From NCBI GenBank assembly GCA_916610825.1, contig OU744448.1:13887936-13951935 (forward strand): a stretch of 64,000 bases of DNA, in the 5' to 3' direction. Source of the DNA: Haliclystus octoradiatus (Eukaryota > Cnidaria > Staurozoa > Stauromedusae > Haliclystidae). Made by a program: the position numbers and the translations under genes. Below, one piece after another: positions 21,901-33,370 of this stretch (the stretch's first letter is position 1; each line of letters opens with the position of its first letter). The notes beneath the pieces were generated by a model. The model was given only the letters and a program-made list of their open reading frames with translations. It was not told where the DNA came from and made no database searches.

Positions 21901-24900
21901 TCTATTCAGCCACTCAACCAGATAGATATTCAGATAATACTAAGTCAACAAGATGTCACTACATCACATAACTCAATGATTCAATATTACATTAGATAGC
22001 CAAATTACACCAGAGCCATCTATTTACAAGAGTTGGAACTCGCAAGTTTTGAGGCACCATTTTCGTTCTATTGAAAGCGAGGTTTTGCTTTTGAACAAAA
22101 AGATTTTCAAATTCATGATAATATTTTCGCAGTCTTTGCTCAAATTTCACAAGCTTCAATCATCACTTTGAAACTTCACTTTTAATACTGCAATTTTATT
22201 TAAAGTAAATTTGTTTACTGTATTACAACATTTCCCAGATGTGAATGGCATGATGTGTCAATGTGTTTGTGACCTCTGCTTATTTCTCTTTTTGTTTCCA
22301 GGTTCGGCATGATAGTGATCCACAAGCTGCCCTTGTTGAATTTGCATCTAATTCTGAAGCCCGTTTGGCATACTCTTGCCCAGATGCAGTACTTGGTAAT
22401 AGATTTATAAAGATGTTCTGGCATACTGTTAGCCAAAACAAACAAAGAGATAATTCTGCCAACAAGGTAATAGAAATAAACAAAATCTCAAAGCTCATTT
22501 TCATATAAATGATCCTTACAGCAAATCAATCTAGAGATTAAATAGTATCATATGATGGACCAAAACTGAAGCAACGTGCCTTCGTTTTAAATAATAGGCC
22601 TACTTGTTTTATCGCACATGGCAAAACGGAATGAAGGTCTCCAGGTCCTCCACCAAGAATCTCAAAAATAAAACTAAACTGAAAGTGTCTAAACTTGAAA
22701 TGCTACTTACCTAATAATGGGCAATGTTTACCATAGTTTGACAACACACCCAACAGTGCTTTCTGCAACCACCTATACCACTATTCCACAGGAGGTTTAA
22801 TTCAAAGAATAAATTTCTGGGATTAAGATTTTTGAGAACATAAATTTTCAAAACATAAGTCAAAAAGAAAATCAAAACATGGGACTCAATTAATATCAAT
22901 TGAATTTAAAGATCATATAATGGTAGGCTTATTAATCATTGAGTAATATGCCTGTAATTATATTTTTGATGTATTTGGCTCATTTCCTACAATATTATAA
23001 GCAAAAAGGATTTACATCAAAATTGTAGACAATCGTCTTATTTTAGATTATCCAATAAGTTGATGCTGAGCAATTTCCTTTCATAATTAGTTTTTACCGA
23101 CCCTCGTTATTAATTTTACTTTTTATTTCAACTTTTTATTCCAATTTAAAGGGAGGAGCAGTAGGTCACAGTAGGAAAACGTTTCCTAAAGAAATGACAT
23201 ATATCAACCCTGATATGTCAGCCGCTGATAAGAATCGGTCACACGACGAATCAGCTCATAATCAGGTAATCATATCTTGCTTTCATGGTACCATACTGGC
23301 TTTAGCCCTCAGAGGATCAGACTCAAGCAAGACCTCCCAAAATTAGTTTTCAAACAAATTCTAAAAATTTTTATTAAAGTAGTATAAAATTTGAATCTTT
23401 AATGCTTGATGTCATGAATTTCACATGGAGGTAAATTTGAAATGCAAGAAAGCTTAATTTTGAATAAGTAAGCAAAATCAATGAATAAAAGCTTATGATT
23501 ATGTACAGTACTGGCGTAGAATCTATGATTCCGCGTTTTGTGATAACTTGACTGCTTGATGATGGCTTCATCAATGGCAATGTTTACTATTGTTTATTTG
23601 TTTTTAATTAAGGACAAGGATTCAAGTCAAGTTGATTCATTGAATAGGGAAAAAGAAGCCAAAATGGTATGCTAATCTATTACTCAAATCTTGAAGCTCA
23701 ATCAGGACTTATTTTCTCATATTTTTACATCGTCATAAGCATTTGATCGATATCGATTTGATTTCGCATCTAAATAGTTATGCAAGAAACAGATACTTTC
23801 GTAGTTATCTTTGTTAGTACTTGTAATAGTTTATTTATACTAAAAACAATCATACACATCACCCTCATTGGCTACCATGGTACATATAGTCAATTGCGCA
23901 GATATTCAACAGTAGCCAGCTCAATCTCCTTTTTGTTTATTGAGTATTAGATCTTTGATTGAACAACTTCTTTGCTTTGATGTTTGACCTGCACAAATTG
24001 TTTCATTTTTAGCAAGAAATCACTAAACAGAAAATTGAGCTACAAAAGCAGAGACAATTGCTTTTGGAAAAGAACATTAAGGAGCAAAAGGTAAATTTTC
24101 AATGCCAACATTCTTTTTGTAATCTTGCTTTTGTTGTTGTTGTTGTGTCTGGGGTTCCATTTGATCACAATCAACTTCTGATGATTGTCAGAGAGAGAAT
24201 TAAATTTCTCATTGACCATTCATGAGTTCTTGTCTTCCTGTGCAAATTTAATGACTCGATAATATCTTTATAAATCAAGGAGCTTTAAGATATTCCAGAC
24301 AATTATATTGAGTTGAAGTTCAGTGTAACCAAACGTGATTATCTGCTAATATCGTATGTTTTTCTGTATGATCAATTAGTTAAAGAATAAATTCTTTTCT
24401 GGCTTTCAGCGTGTCATTGATCTATTGAGCTCAAAGAAGCAAATGTCAGCTCAAGATAAGCAAACTGTCTTCAAGGTAACCTACAAACTCATTCATTTCA
24501 TAAGTAAATCTAATCGCTTCATTATGCAATCCCATATTTCAAATAATCTGATTGCCATCTGTTAGACGTTGAAACTGTTGGAAATGAAGGGTGAAAAGTT
24601 GAAACTAGAAATTGAGAAGGTGGCAAAAGAAGTTCAGGCCAACCCTCTAGCAAAGAAAAATGTAAGTTTATTTTTCATGGTTTGTTGTTTAGGTAATGAC
24701 AAATAACAGTTATCACAAATTCACAATAACATGTTTTTTTCTCATTGAAAGTTTAGCTATTAGTTTATGCGTATTGACCACTTAGGTCAGGTGACCTATC
24801 TTTAAAAGTGTAATTTATGAATTACTAAACTGCAGATGTTATTAAATTGTATTTATATTTATTCAAATATATGATTAAATTAGCTGCTGTTATTGATTTC

Positions 24901-27900
24901 ATTATCAGCTTCATAGAGAGATTCTTGATGGTGAATTGGAGATCCTTAATCAAAAGCACAGTGGATTAGATACAACAACACTCAAAAGGAAACTAGATGA
25001 ACTCAAGAAGAAGGTAAATATTTTATATGATTGTGAATCAACGACATAATGTGATTGATAAATGAGTATGGTGCTTTTATGGGCAACTTGTTTAAAAAAA
25101 ATATGCATAAGGTGGGTATGACCACCGACATGTCCAATTGTTCACCTTTGATGGCATCTGATCACCTGAAATCAGGATCCGACAAAACCCAGCAGACTGG
25201 CAACTAGGCTTCTGGCCAAATTTTAGAAGAAAATTCAATTTGTTCCATTTTTCTCCTCAAATTTAGAGAAATGACAATGTTATTAGGAACCTGTTAGGTG
25301 AAAAGTTAACAATAAGGGTTTTAAATAAAAGTCAGGTTTCTGGAAACAGAAAACATTTGTCACACAATTCCTGAATATCTCATTTAATAAGATTCTGCCA
25401 TAGTATTACTGTTATTATTAATATTATTATTACTTTGACACAGAATATCAACACAACTAATTTCTCACAACGTTTCAACACATTTTCTTGTGCCATTCTC
25501 AAGTGAATATTTTATTAATTATAAAATTACAAAGTTATACTAAAAAATTATTTTTAAAATTATTTTTTACAATAAATTTGTAATTTTATAATTAACAAGG
25601 TAGCGACACACTTTTATAGCTAATGTATGCTTGCTCTTGTGTTCAGGCTTTGTCATTTGGAATTCTTGGCTCTGCTAGAGGCAGGGGTAGAGGCAGAGGC
25701 CGTGGGGCTGGCACCTGGCAACGCAGTAAACAAAATAGCAGCACTTCTCTTGACAACAGATCAAGGCAGTTCTTTGTTTGGGGATTTGATGATGGTGAGA
25801 AGGATAACCTTTTGGCCCGTTGTGAGGTGAGTTTTATGGCTACAATAATCCAATTCTAAAGGTGGATTTCCACAAGACGAAAATGTAGCGGCTACTTTTT
25901 TGACGTTCGAAAAACGAGCCATTTCAAAAATGAGAAACCGATCCAACTTTTATTTTGTTTCGGCGATTCGCTTGATCGCCTCCAATCTGACGTGAACATC
26001 AAGTACGGTATGCGTTGACTTTCGATTTTTCGTCAAACAAAGTAGCCTTATCTATATTTAACTTTTTTGTTTGATTTGCTATAATATGACACATGCTTAA
26101 CTCTTGTCTGTGATTGCTTTTCAGATACATGGTAAATTAGAACGTGCTGATGAGAAGCTGCCTGGGAAATTGTTGATATCATTTGAAACTAGAAAACAAG
26201 CCGAAGCTGTAAGTTACCCTCCACAAGGCAAGCGTGTTATCAGGGCTCAATAAGATGGGGACCGCTGCGACTGCCGGTCTCAGGCACATTTTGAGCACAC
26301 CAGAATTATTGCAGGGACAAATTTTAAAACTGCACAAACTTCTGCATTTTGAATCATTACTTTTAGGGCTAGTCATGTTTTGAATTATAAACATACTTCA
26401 ATCGATGTTATTCTCATATTAGTCAATAACCTAAACAGCTTTCAGGCACTTTGAAAAGGGCAAACTTGGTTGCAGGAACACTTATATTTTGTAGCCCCAT
26501 TATTTATCTACATGGAAATAGATTACATTTCAGTATACGTTTGTCTTTGAGTTTGATTTATGGATATGAGTGAGATAGCATTACAAATGGTGGGGTATTG
26601 TTCTTAAATGTGGAATAATTGCTCTACATTTCTTCATATTATAGTAATTAGAATCTATTAAACAAATAGTTCATACTTTCCGTGAACTATGCTCTGATAG
26701 CACCACGAGAGGCACGTAAGGAGAAAACGAGAAGGCATCAGAAAATTACGAGCCGCCTCGGCGAGTAATTTTCGCCTTTGAGTTTTCTCCTGAAGTGACT
26801 CGAGTGGTGCTATCAGAGCATAGTTCACGGAAAGTATGAACTATTTGGTTTAGAACATAGCCAACCCCGATTTGTGAATGTTTTGTACGTTTTTTCAGAG
26901 CATTTTCTGATCTATACAATCCATGATCAAATATGCAATTCTCCTATTTTCGTGACGTCACCGGAAGAAGGCTGAGTCGAGAGCTTTACACTTGTCTTTT
27001 TTAAATCAACTAAAAGCTGCGAGGAAAAATTGATATCGGGGAATTTATATTTCTCTTCTTGAAATTAAAAGAATGGATGTGTAACATCGTTTTCTTACAT
27101 AGTCATGGATTCTTATCTTTAAACAATATTTTGTATGTTCTTATGTGTGTTATTCATTATGGAAAACTGACTGGAAAAACTAGAAAAGGAAAGAAACTGT
27201 TTCTTACCTATAATTTGAAGAATTTCGTAAAAAGCCGTCAACGTGAAGAAAGAAATGAAACTAAGAAAGATTTATTGACTAAATGTTTGCTAATTGCCTA
27301 TTTAAAAGAGCAGATTATTGAATTTTTGATAACTTTTTAGCTAACTGATTATCTAATGTTGCTAACTTTCATTTGGAGAAATGGTTTAATTATTTGAAAT
27401 ATTAGCGGTTGAATTTGTTTGGTTTTGATAGCTTATCGAAAGCTTTCCTTTCTATGCCAGTTAGTGCTTATACTTATATCTAGGAACTTGAAAAAACTGG
27501 CCATAAAAGGACAAGGGAATGTATTAATTAAATGAAGTTATGTTATGTTTTTACAATTATCAATACTGTAAAAGTTAGGCAAATTGTTTTTGAATTGTTA
27601 ATTTGTGCAAAATATTTCTATACATTTTAAACATGTTTGTTTACTAGCTTACATATTTCACCCAGAGCCATTTGATTCATTTTGAACAACTGAGGCACTG
27701 CATGAAACAGTAACTCAATGAAATTGTATATGACTCTACAAATATTCACTGTATTTGCTTTTTACTTTTTATTGCTTGCCAGTTTATAATGCCATATTTA
27801 AATAATTATCGGTTGTTTGGTAATTTCATAAATTTCTTGAAATCGACGGGGTCAAGCTCGGCTATGATGAAATGGCGTTATTGGCGTTAACCAATCAAAT

Positions 27901-28678
27901 TGCAAGAATAAATCGTAGCAGATCCTCGATATGTTCTAAATACAAATAGAGTACCATGCAAGAGATGAGATCATGTCTTCTGCTAAGTTTACTGTCTTAT
28001 CACAATGAACAATGATGGCCACTATATATATATATCTATATTATATGATAACAAATAGTATACAATGAACGATGACTAACTATAGATCTCCTGTGTTTTA
28101 TTTCAGGCTGCCAAAGATTTAGCATCGTTTTATGGTAAAAAATTGACCCTTGCTTGGTACGAAGGAATTGTAACGAAACGAGATAGTTCAATTGATATCA
28201 GTCAACATGCTGTCCCCCCTGCCAAACTAAGAAGGAGACTGAGTACGTCATCTGATATCAGCATGATCAGTCTTTTGGGCGAAGAAGACAAACTGGTGAG
28301 AATGATTTATCTTACACCACTAAACATACTACTGTATTGTCACCACCATATAAATAGTTCACCACTTCGAGTGCCAATCATCCTATTGCCATATACCTAT
28401 TGTTTTGGTTGAAATCCTTTATCATTAATTCTTCTGAAAAAATTATTATTATGCTACAGTACTAAATTAAAGCTAAAATCCAATCAATATTTTCAGCATT
28501 TTTATGTTTAAATAAAAATGCTAAAGCACATGTATTTGTTGAGTAATCTAACGGCTCATGTTAAACTAAGCTTCATATTTTTTTTTTATAGCTTGAGTTT
28601 GATGAAAATGAGAAACTGTTGTTTGCTGACGAAGATGACGATGTCAGTAGAGATAGTGATAATCAATGGAAACGATAA
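12965..28678 (+). CDS. RBM26: RBM26/RBM27-like RNA-binding protein, 18 exons
   Basis: Nuclear RNA-binding protein of the RBM26/27 family, which acts with the exosome-targeting/PAXT machinery. Exons: 12965-13023, 15300-15418, 15504-15595, 18269-18734, 18832-19170, 20681-20893, 21580-21761, 22302-22466, 23152-23265, 23613-23666, 24013-24090, 24410-24475, 24566-24661, 24909-25013, 25647-25826, 26125-26208, 28107-28295, 28592-28678. All phases match, giving 895 aa. Domains: N-terminal PWI-like fold (1-90, with the family hallmark ICDADPS.LAKYVLALVKKDK); charged Arg/Asp/His-rich region (91-245); proline/methionine-rich region (246-358); first RRM (about 460-535, ending NRFIKMFWH); coiled coil (598-716); RG repeats (about 723-733); second RRM (about 750-825); acidic tail. 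The CCCH zinc finger normally following the RS region is not found. RBM27 is the alternative assignment; invertebrates usually have one gene. Confidence 0.93.
13323..14074 (-). CDS. Candidate small secreted protein in RBM26-like intron 1 (structure incomplete)
   Basis: The ATG at 14074 opens a frame whose first 24 or so residues are a convincing signal peptide (MIGKTIYSSLLLLCLIFIVPS), followed by FCDYDF and a likely donor near 14,074-13,945. A second coding-like stretch (about 13,765-13,695) bounded by AG and a GTAAAA donor continues in frame with residues LPESYFRDYGAANRGF. A third open stretch (about 13,590-13,323) ends DCIFQCMK and stop. I could not join exons 2 and 3 in a compatible phase, so either an exon is missed or the gene is broken. 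It lies on the opposite strand to its host intron. No family recognised. Confidence 0.4.
15993..16256 (-). CDS. Possible secreted peptide gene in RBM26-like intron 3
   Basis: An ATG-initiated 87-codon frame begins with a signal-peptide-like stretch (MKDFLHVNAILFLLLTCFIMG). A strong GTAAGT donor sits right after codon 24-25, so the real gene could be a signal-peptide exon spliced to something further on rather than this continuous frame. The tail of the frame has two cysteines six residues apart. No relatives recognised, and a chance frame cannot be excluded. Confidence 0.25.
   Translation of the reverse strand: MKDFLHVNAILFLLLTCFIMGLQNKSRKFTILRSLKHTNINNNQSSISITFDDFIKNNTVKGAKLTGDHCEHKLNLCSASLYSTVSL
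16745..16945. mobile_element. Foldback (MITE-like) element in RBM26-like intron 3
   Basis: Terminal inverted repeats start ATAGAAAACGGT and end ACCGTTTTCTAT. Further in, TACTCTGATACGAACAC is mirrored by GTGTTCGTATCAGAGT. The centre contains a GGCTCGTGATTTTT motif similar to that in the palindromes at 26.7 and 34.4 kb, suggesting one family. No coding capacity. Confidence 0.75.
17041..17400 (+). repeat. Penelope-like terminal-repeat fragment with hammerhead-like core
   Basis: This stretch shares an ATTGGCAATTG..ATAGTGCTCAATGCTAGTG block (17,246 on) with the reverse complement of 48,252-48,338 and an AGTTTCACG..ACGCAATCATCAG block with 48.5 and 32.3 kb. It contains CTGATGA..GAAAC spacing (17171-17195), the core order seen in hammerhead ribozymes that Penelope-like elements carry in their terminal repeats. 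It is non-coding. Confidence 0.5.
17870..18245 (+). repeat. Interspersed repeat, copy 1
   Basis: Blocks here recur at 26,243-26,510: GAGCTCAATA.GATGGGG at the start and AGTCA.TAACCTAAACA followed by GGCACTTTGAAAAG and TGGTTGC towards the end. Both copies lie in RBM26-like introns in the same orientation. Superfamily not determined. Confidence 0.6.
25440..25515 (-). repeat. Terminal-repeat remnant of a Penelope/DIRS-type element
   Basis: On the minus strand, CTTGAGAATGGCACAAG followed by GTGTTGAAACGTTG has the same GAxNNTGGC..GAAAC layout as terminal repeats of Penelope-like or related elements, next to short ATT repeats. It lies in the intron before RBM26-like exon 15. Confidence 0.35.
26243..26510 (+). 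repeat. Interspersed repeat, copy 2
   Basis: Shorter and diverged relative of the repeat at 17,870-18,245, in the intron between RBM26-like exons 16 and 17. The shared end blocks are CCTAAACAGCTTTC and GGCACTTTGAAAAGGG. No coding frame. Confidence 0.55.
26659..26853. mobile_element. Near-perfect palindromic foldback element in RBM26-like intron 16
   Basis: The left arm from about 26,661 (AAATAGTTCATACTTTCC...) is mirrored to 26,850 with almost no mismatches for about 48 bp. Internal GGAGAAAAC and AAAATTACGAGCCG blocks are also mirrored, so the whole 195 bp can form a hairpin. It is MITE-like, non-coding, and shares its GGCGAGTAATTTT centre with the elements at 16.8 and 34.4 kb. Confidence 0.8.
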
Positions 28679-29957
28679 GAAGAAAATAAGAATATCATTG
28701 TATTATAGATTCAGCTGTATTCATCTATATAGCTGCTGTTGTCATTCACGATGAAACTAATCTGTATAGTATTGGATTGTGTAGAATATTTTTTATAAGT
28801 TAAAAATTACTCGAAACAATAGAAATGCCATCTAAAAAAAAGTTAAAAAATTGAAATTATGATGGCATTAAAAATGTATATGAAAAAAAGAAATACGCAA
28901 TCGCTTAAAAAATAACTGTCTATATGAAAGGCAGTAACATGTTGAAAAAACAGAAAAGAGTTCAGCGATTTGCTAAAAAAAAAAAAAAATCATATATAGT
29001 CTGAGGGTAACTGATTGCTTGTCTCAACTCAAAAGAAAGCCACCGAAGAAAGGAGACTCGATTCGATCATGTAAGTTTTTGAAGACTGGCATTGTTCGAA
29101 GGTATGTGATATGATATATATATATATTATGAGTTATGTTATTGTTTAAAGGTATGATATTATAGGCACTTTATGGACTGTAACAAAATATAATTGATAC
29201 AATAGATAATAACTTACGCTATACAAATACATATGCCACATCAAAAATGTTACGTCTCAACCGAAGGCATGTCAAGTGTCCGACTGTCCGTGTTATACCA
29301 TAATAGTCAAGCAATTTATCCACTCATAACAGGGTAGAATATCTCCTTTACAAGTTTAGTACTATAATTAAAGTTAAATTTCTATAAATATCACTGTATG
29401 CCATCAAAAAGGCCAAGTTATGAAATACCGAAATAGCGTTTAACAACTTGTTTTAAACAGCAATGGGTCAACATTTTAAGCATTTCAACCAGTAAATGTA
29501 AATCACTATGAACATTCAATACATTTCACTTCACTGTCAGGCAGACACTGAAAGGCCTGAAAGATGTCGAGATTTTGTATTTGAACGCCCTCATATCACA
29601 ATGTTACATTAGGCTATCAATTTCACATTCGGTTTGTCTTCTTCCTTGCTTTCTAATAGATTGTGACGATTGCTTGGATAAAGTGAATTGACATGTATTT
29701 TGAGGGTAAAGAGAAAATTATATCCTGTATAAAAGTAACACCGTGTTAATGTTGCTATGTACGAATTTGTTATTTGTTTGATCATGATAAACTAAAAGAC
29801 AATAATTATTGTGTTAATAAACTCAGTTGACATAACCTATTGATACATATCAAAGTGCTGTTGACGTTGTTTTGTCGTCTAATTATCAATGTTAGTTCAG
29901 ATGGTATCATTGTAATTATATGTTATGTTAATCATCATTATCTATTTGTCCATTTCG
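28679..29957. other. RBM26-like 3' UTR and intergenic spacer
   Basis: AT-rich with several A-runs (for example 28,974-28,989) and a TA microsatellite near 29,118. A possible polyadenylation signal AATAAA lies at 29,816-29,821. I see no gene. The convergent secreted-peptide gene on the minus strand ends at 29,958, so transcripts may overlap tail to tail. Confidence 0.5.
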
Positions 29958-30832
29958 TTATGATTTGTTGCCACCAATAACATATGTGTCTTTTTCCATC
30001 ATACGACATTTGTAGGTTAGCCAAAGACAGTGCGAACTCTTTGCTTTGATGCATTTGATCACATCTCTGCGACATATCTATGATATGACAAGAAGCAGCA
30101 GTAAGTAATTTCATATCGCAGCATTTGTACACTTTAGACAGTGTAGTTTGTCACTCTAAATGATTGATTGGCGTTGTAACATCAAATCACAGACTATATA
30201 TTTCACAGATCCGCAATTGCCTATGAATGTGGCTCTCCTTTGGTTCCGAGGATAACGAAATTTTTGAAATGTCTATGCGATACCCCCCAAAACGATTATC
30301 AGCATGTTGCTGTAGCTTGCAGTACGCAGAGATGTGCTACATGCTGGCCTCAGCCCATATTGCGTGTAATTGAGATTACCGCGTATTTTTTATTACGATT
30401 GCGAGGGAAATTATCTCAATGTTATATAGGCTAGATGTGTCGAAAACACTTAGGGCATAACATCGTGTGATAACAAATGGTAACGAATGGTAGGCAATGA
30501 AAATAATGACACCAACAAGTTCGTTACTAGGCCATCAAGCACAAACATGTATTGAATACTTTTTCAGTAAGGTTGCACCATAGTCAAGCACCATAGTTGC
30601 ACAGCAAGAGAGGATAACTCTATAAATTACGAGGATTGCATTCGTAATACAATGTCTGTAAGTATATACTCGTGGTGTGTCTATCGTACCTTGAGAAAAG
30701 AACAAATTATAATCTACAACTTACCTCAACTGCGATCTTGCGTTGATCTGCCTTTGTTGATGCCATACCATGACTCATAAACGAAAGAATGACTACTGCC
30801 ATTAAAAGTACAACACATAGTTTTGGTGCCAT
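29958..30832 (-). CDS. Small secreted four-cysteine peptide A (two exons, 75 aa)
   Basis: Exon 1 (30832-30725) encodes 36 residues starting MAPKLCVVLLMAVVILSF, a clear signal peptide, and ends at a GTAAGT donor in phase 0. Exon 2 (30077-29958) follows a CATATCATAG acceptor and encodes 39 residues with four cysteines, C-x6-C-x7-C-x6-C, the third cysteine followed by Leu-aromatic (CLWLTYKC). A TATATAAA box lies at 30890-30883, 51-58 bp upstream of the ATG. The spacing and the CL motif match two other genes at 33.4 and 35.3 kb. Predicted secreted, disulphide-bonded peptide. I recognise no known toxin, hormone or antimicrobial family, and function is unknown. Confidence 0.7.
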
Positions 30833-31895
30833 CTCTGCATCCAAATAAATTAAAGTAATGCCACACAACCGTTCAGCCTTCCTTTATATACGCTGATAAC
30901 TCTTGATGGTCCATTGAATTTCTTCTTAACCAATAGTATCTCGTATATTTTGTACTTGAATACCAAATGAAAAATATTGACTCTACAAAGTGGCCTGGAA
31001 GTGTGCCAAAGAGGCTTTTATTCTCAAGTGCTATTCATTTGGTTTGGAGATAGAATTTTCGCATGGAAGGAAATTCATTTTATATTTATATTTCAGAAAT
31101 AATCACCTCTATACAGCAAAAAGGCCCTCTTTGCAAGTTTGGATCTCAATTCTCTGGATCTGAGTCCATTCAACCATGCGGTTTCATACTCTGAAGGCTT
31201 CCATCCGTCTGTGTCAGTTGCTACTGGTAACTTGAGGGAGAAAGGTCTTCCTGATTTTTATGTAAGCGATTTTTAATTTGAATTAAGCCTTACGCAATTG
31301 TCAACACTCCAGTCATATATATATATATGGACAGATATTTTGTTGTGTGAAAAATTAAAATCGTAAATAAATCAACAATCGAAAAAAAGTACTTGAGTAC
31401 TGAATACTATTATTACTATGAGACTCATTACTTTTGGCACGGCAAAACTTATTTCAGAGTGTTCACGAAAACGGCACAAAGTCAACACCTAGTGTATAGC
31501 TTATCGGAAAGATGATACAAATTTGCATCTATATCCACCGGTTCTTTTTGTTTAATTAATAGAATTAATATAATTCTCGCTATATCGATGAAAATAACAC
31601 TTTTGTAAAACCAGAAAACTAGATAACAATAGAAAAATAGCTTGTTTCGAATTCTGAACTTTTGAACGTCAACAAACAAAGTTACTCAGCAGAATGCTTC
31701 TAGGGAATGAAAAGCTAAATATTTTCTTGACTACCAGAGGACGCTAGATATCAATAATAGAACGTTTTATACTAAAATGCAAACTAATATGTAATTCTGA
31801 ACGTCCATAAACCAACTTCAGATATGAATGCTCTATGGCACGCTGATTGTAGCAATATTCAATACTGTTATCATAGAGTTAAAGACCGTAACAAT
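30833..31895. other. Intergenic region before microsatellite
   Basis: Apart from the TATA box of peptide gene A and short TA repeats near 31,316, I see no convincing gene. A short open stretch near 31,130-31,260 looks coding-like (SLDLNSLDLSPFNH) but has no start, stop or partner exon that I could place. Confidence 0.4.
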
Positions 31896-32248
<353 letters not shown>

Positions 32249-32340
32249 TGATAATAATAATGGTGATTGATTCAAGGAATGCACATTTTCTACTGTACTT
32301 CAAGTTTCACGCATATTGCGATCTTCTGACAGTTTTAATC
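32249..32340 (+). repeat. Penelope-like terminal fragment next to microsatellite
   Basis: CACATTTTCT..CTGTACTTCAAGTTTCACG followed by GCGATCTTCTGAC parallels 17,325-17,372 and 48,478-48,520. It is a short non-coding relic. Confidence 0.45.
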
Positions 32341-33305
32341 AGTGAGAAATACACATTATTTTTCTCCTATTTCAACTATACATGGTGTCGCAGCCTGGCG
32401 CACGCATGTTAGCAAGAAAACTCAAAAATCTATCTTTCATGTTTTCTACTAATAGTTTCACTCCTATTGAATTGTGTAGTATAGATAAAATCATTTGGTC
32501 AAAATAACAAAAATCCGGTTTCACTCATCCAGTAAAGAAAGGCTAGTGTTATATATATCATTAACATAATACATATCCACAATCAATTTGATGAAGATAT
32601 ATATAAGGTAGTATCGATGTACACACCGTTGCTGCTCACTGCTTAAGATCAACCTGTGCAACAGTAGTCCATGTCCAGTCCACCCATCAAGCGATTGTAC
32701 ATTCTGTGCCTCTTATAATTATTCCTGCATTTTTTATTACCACGTGGCTGCTAACAGTGAAGCAGTCTTTTCTTCTGAATGGGAACAATTAAAACTTAGA
32801 TAGGGGATTCTATTGAAAAAATATTTTTCAAAGTAATGATTGATTCTGAGAATATCAACTGAAAAATGTGATTGGTAAAAGTTTGAAGCCGATCTGATAA
32901 GAGATGATATGACGGAGATATCGATGTGTTGTGTGTTTCTGTTAATCCCCTGTATTTGTTATTCTCTATTATTGGTTATCAATCTATTATTTAATATCTG
33001 TTTATAGTGTTTGATATTTTCTTATCCGTGGCATGGCTTCCCTTCAATGTTTGATCCCCATATTGACTTTTGCTTAAGCCCACTTCAACACATCAAATAG
33101 CGTATCTTCAGCATGGCGTATTCTGCCTTTCAAAACATCTCTGTTCCATTCAATCTCTCTTGTAATTGTAATCTTTAACTTTCCGGATTGATTCGCAATA
33201 GTTTTAGTGTAAAATGGTTTTCTTTGCTTGTTTTGTCCAATTTATCCATACTATTTATTTATACTATTTATTTATACTATATGCATTGTACATGTTCTCA
33301 TGTAG

Positions 33306-33321
33306 GCCTATATATATATAT
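33306..33321 (+). promoter_or_regulatory. TATA-like stretch before secreted peptide gene B
   Basis: CCTATATATATATATT sits about 50-65 bp upstream of the ATG at 33371, the same distance as the TATA box of peptide gene A. It could also be a simple TA repeat. Confidence 0.35.
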
Positions 33322-33370
33322 TTCATGAAAGTTTTATTACATGTTCAAATCGCACCCAACATCAATCAAT

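Noticed and set aside
27059-27340. 93-codon frame in the intron between RBM26-like exons 16 and 17
   Set aside because: No domain, splice partner or signal peptide; lysine-rich composition is expected from local AT-rich sequence.
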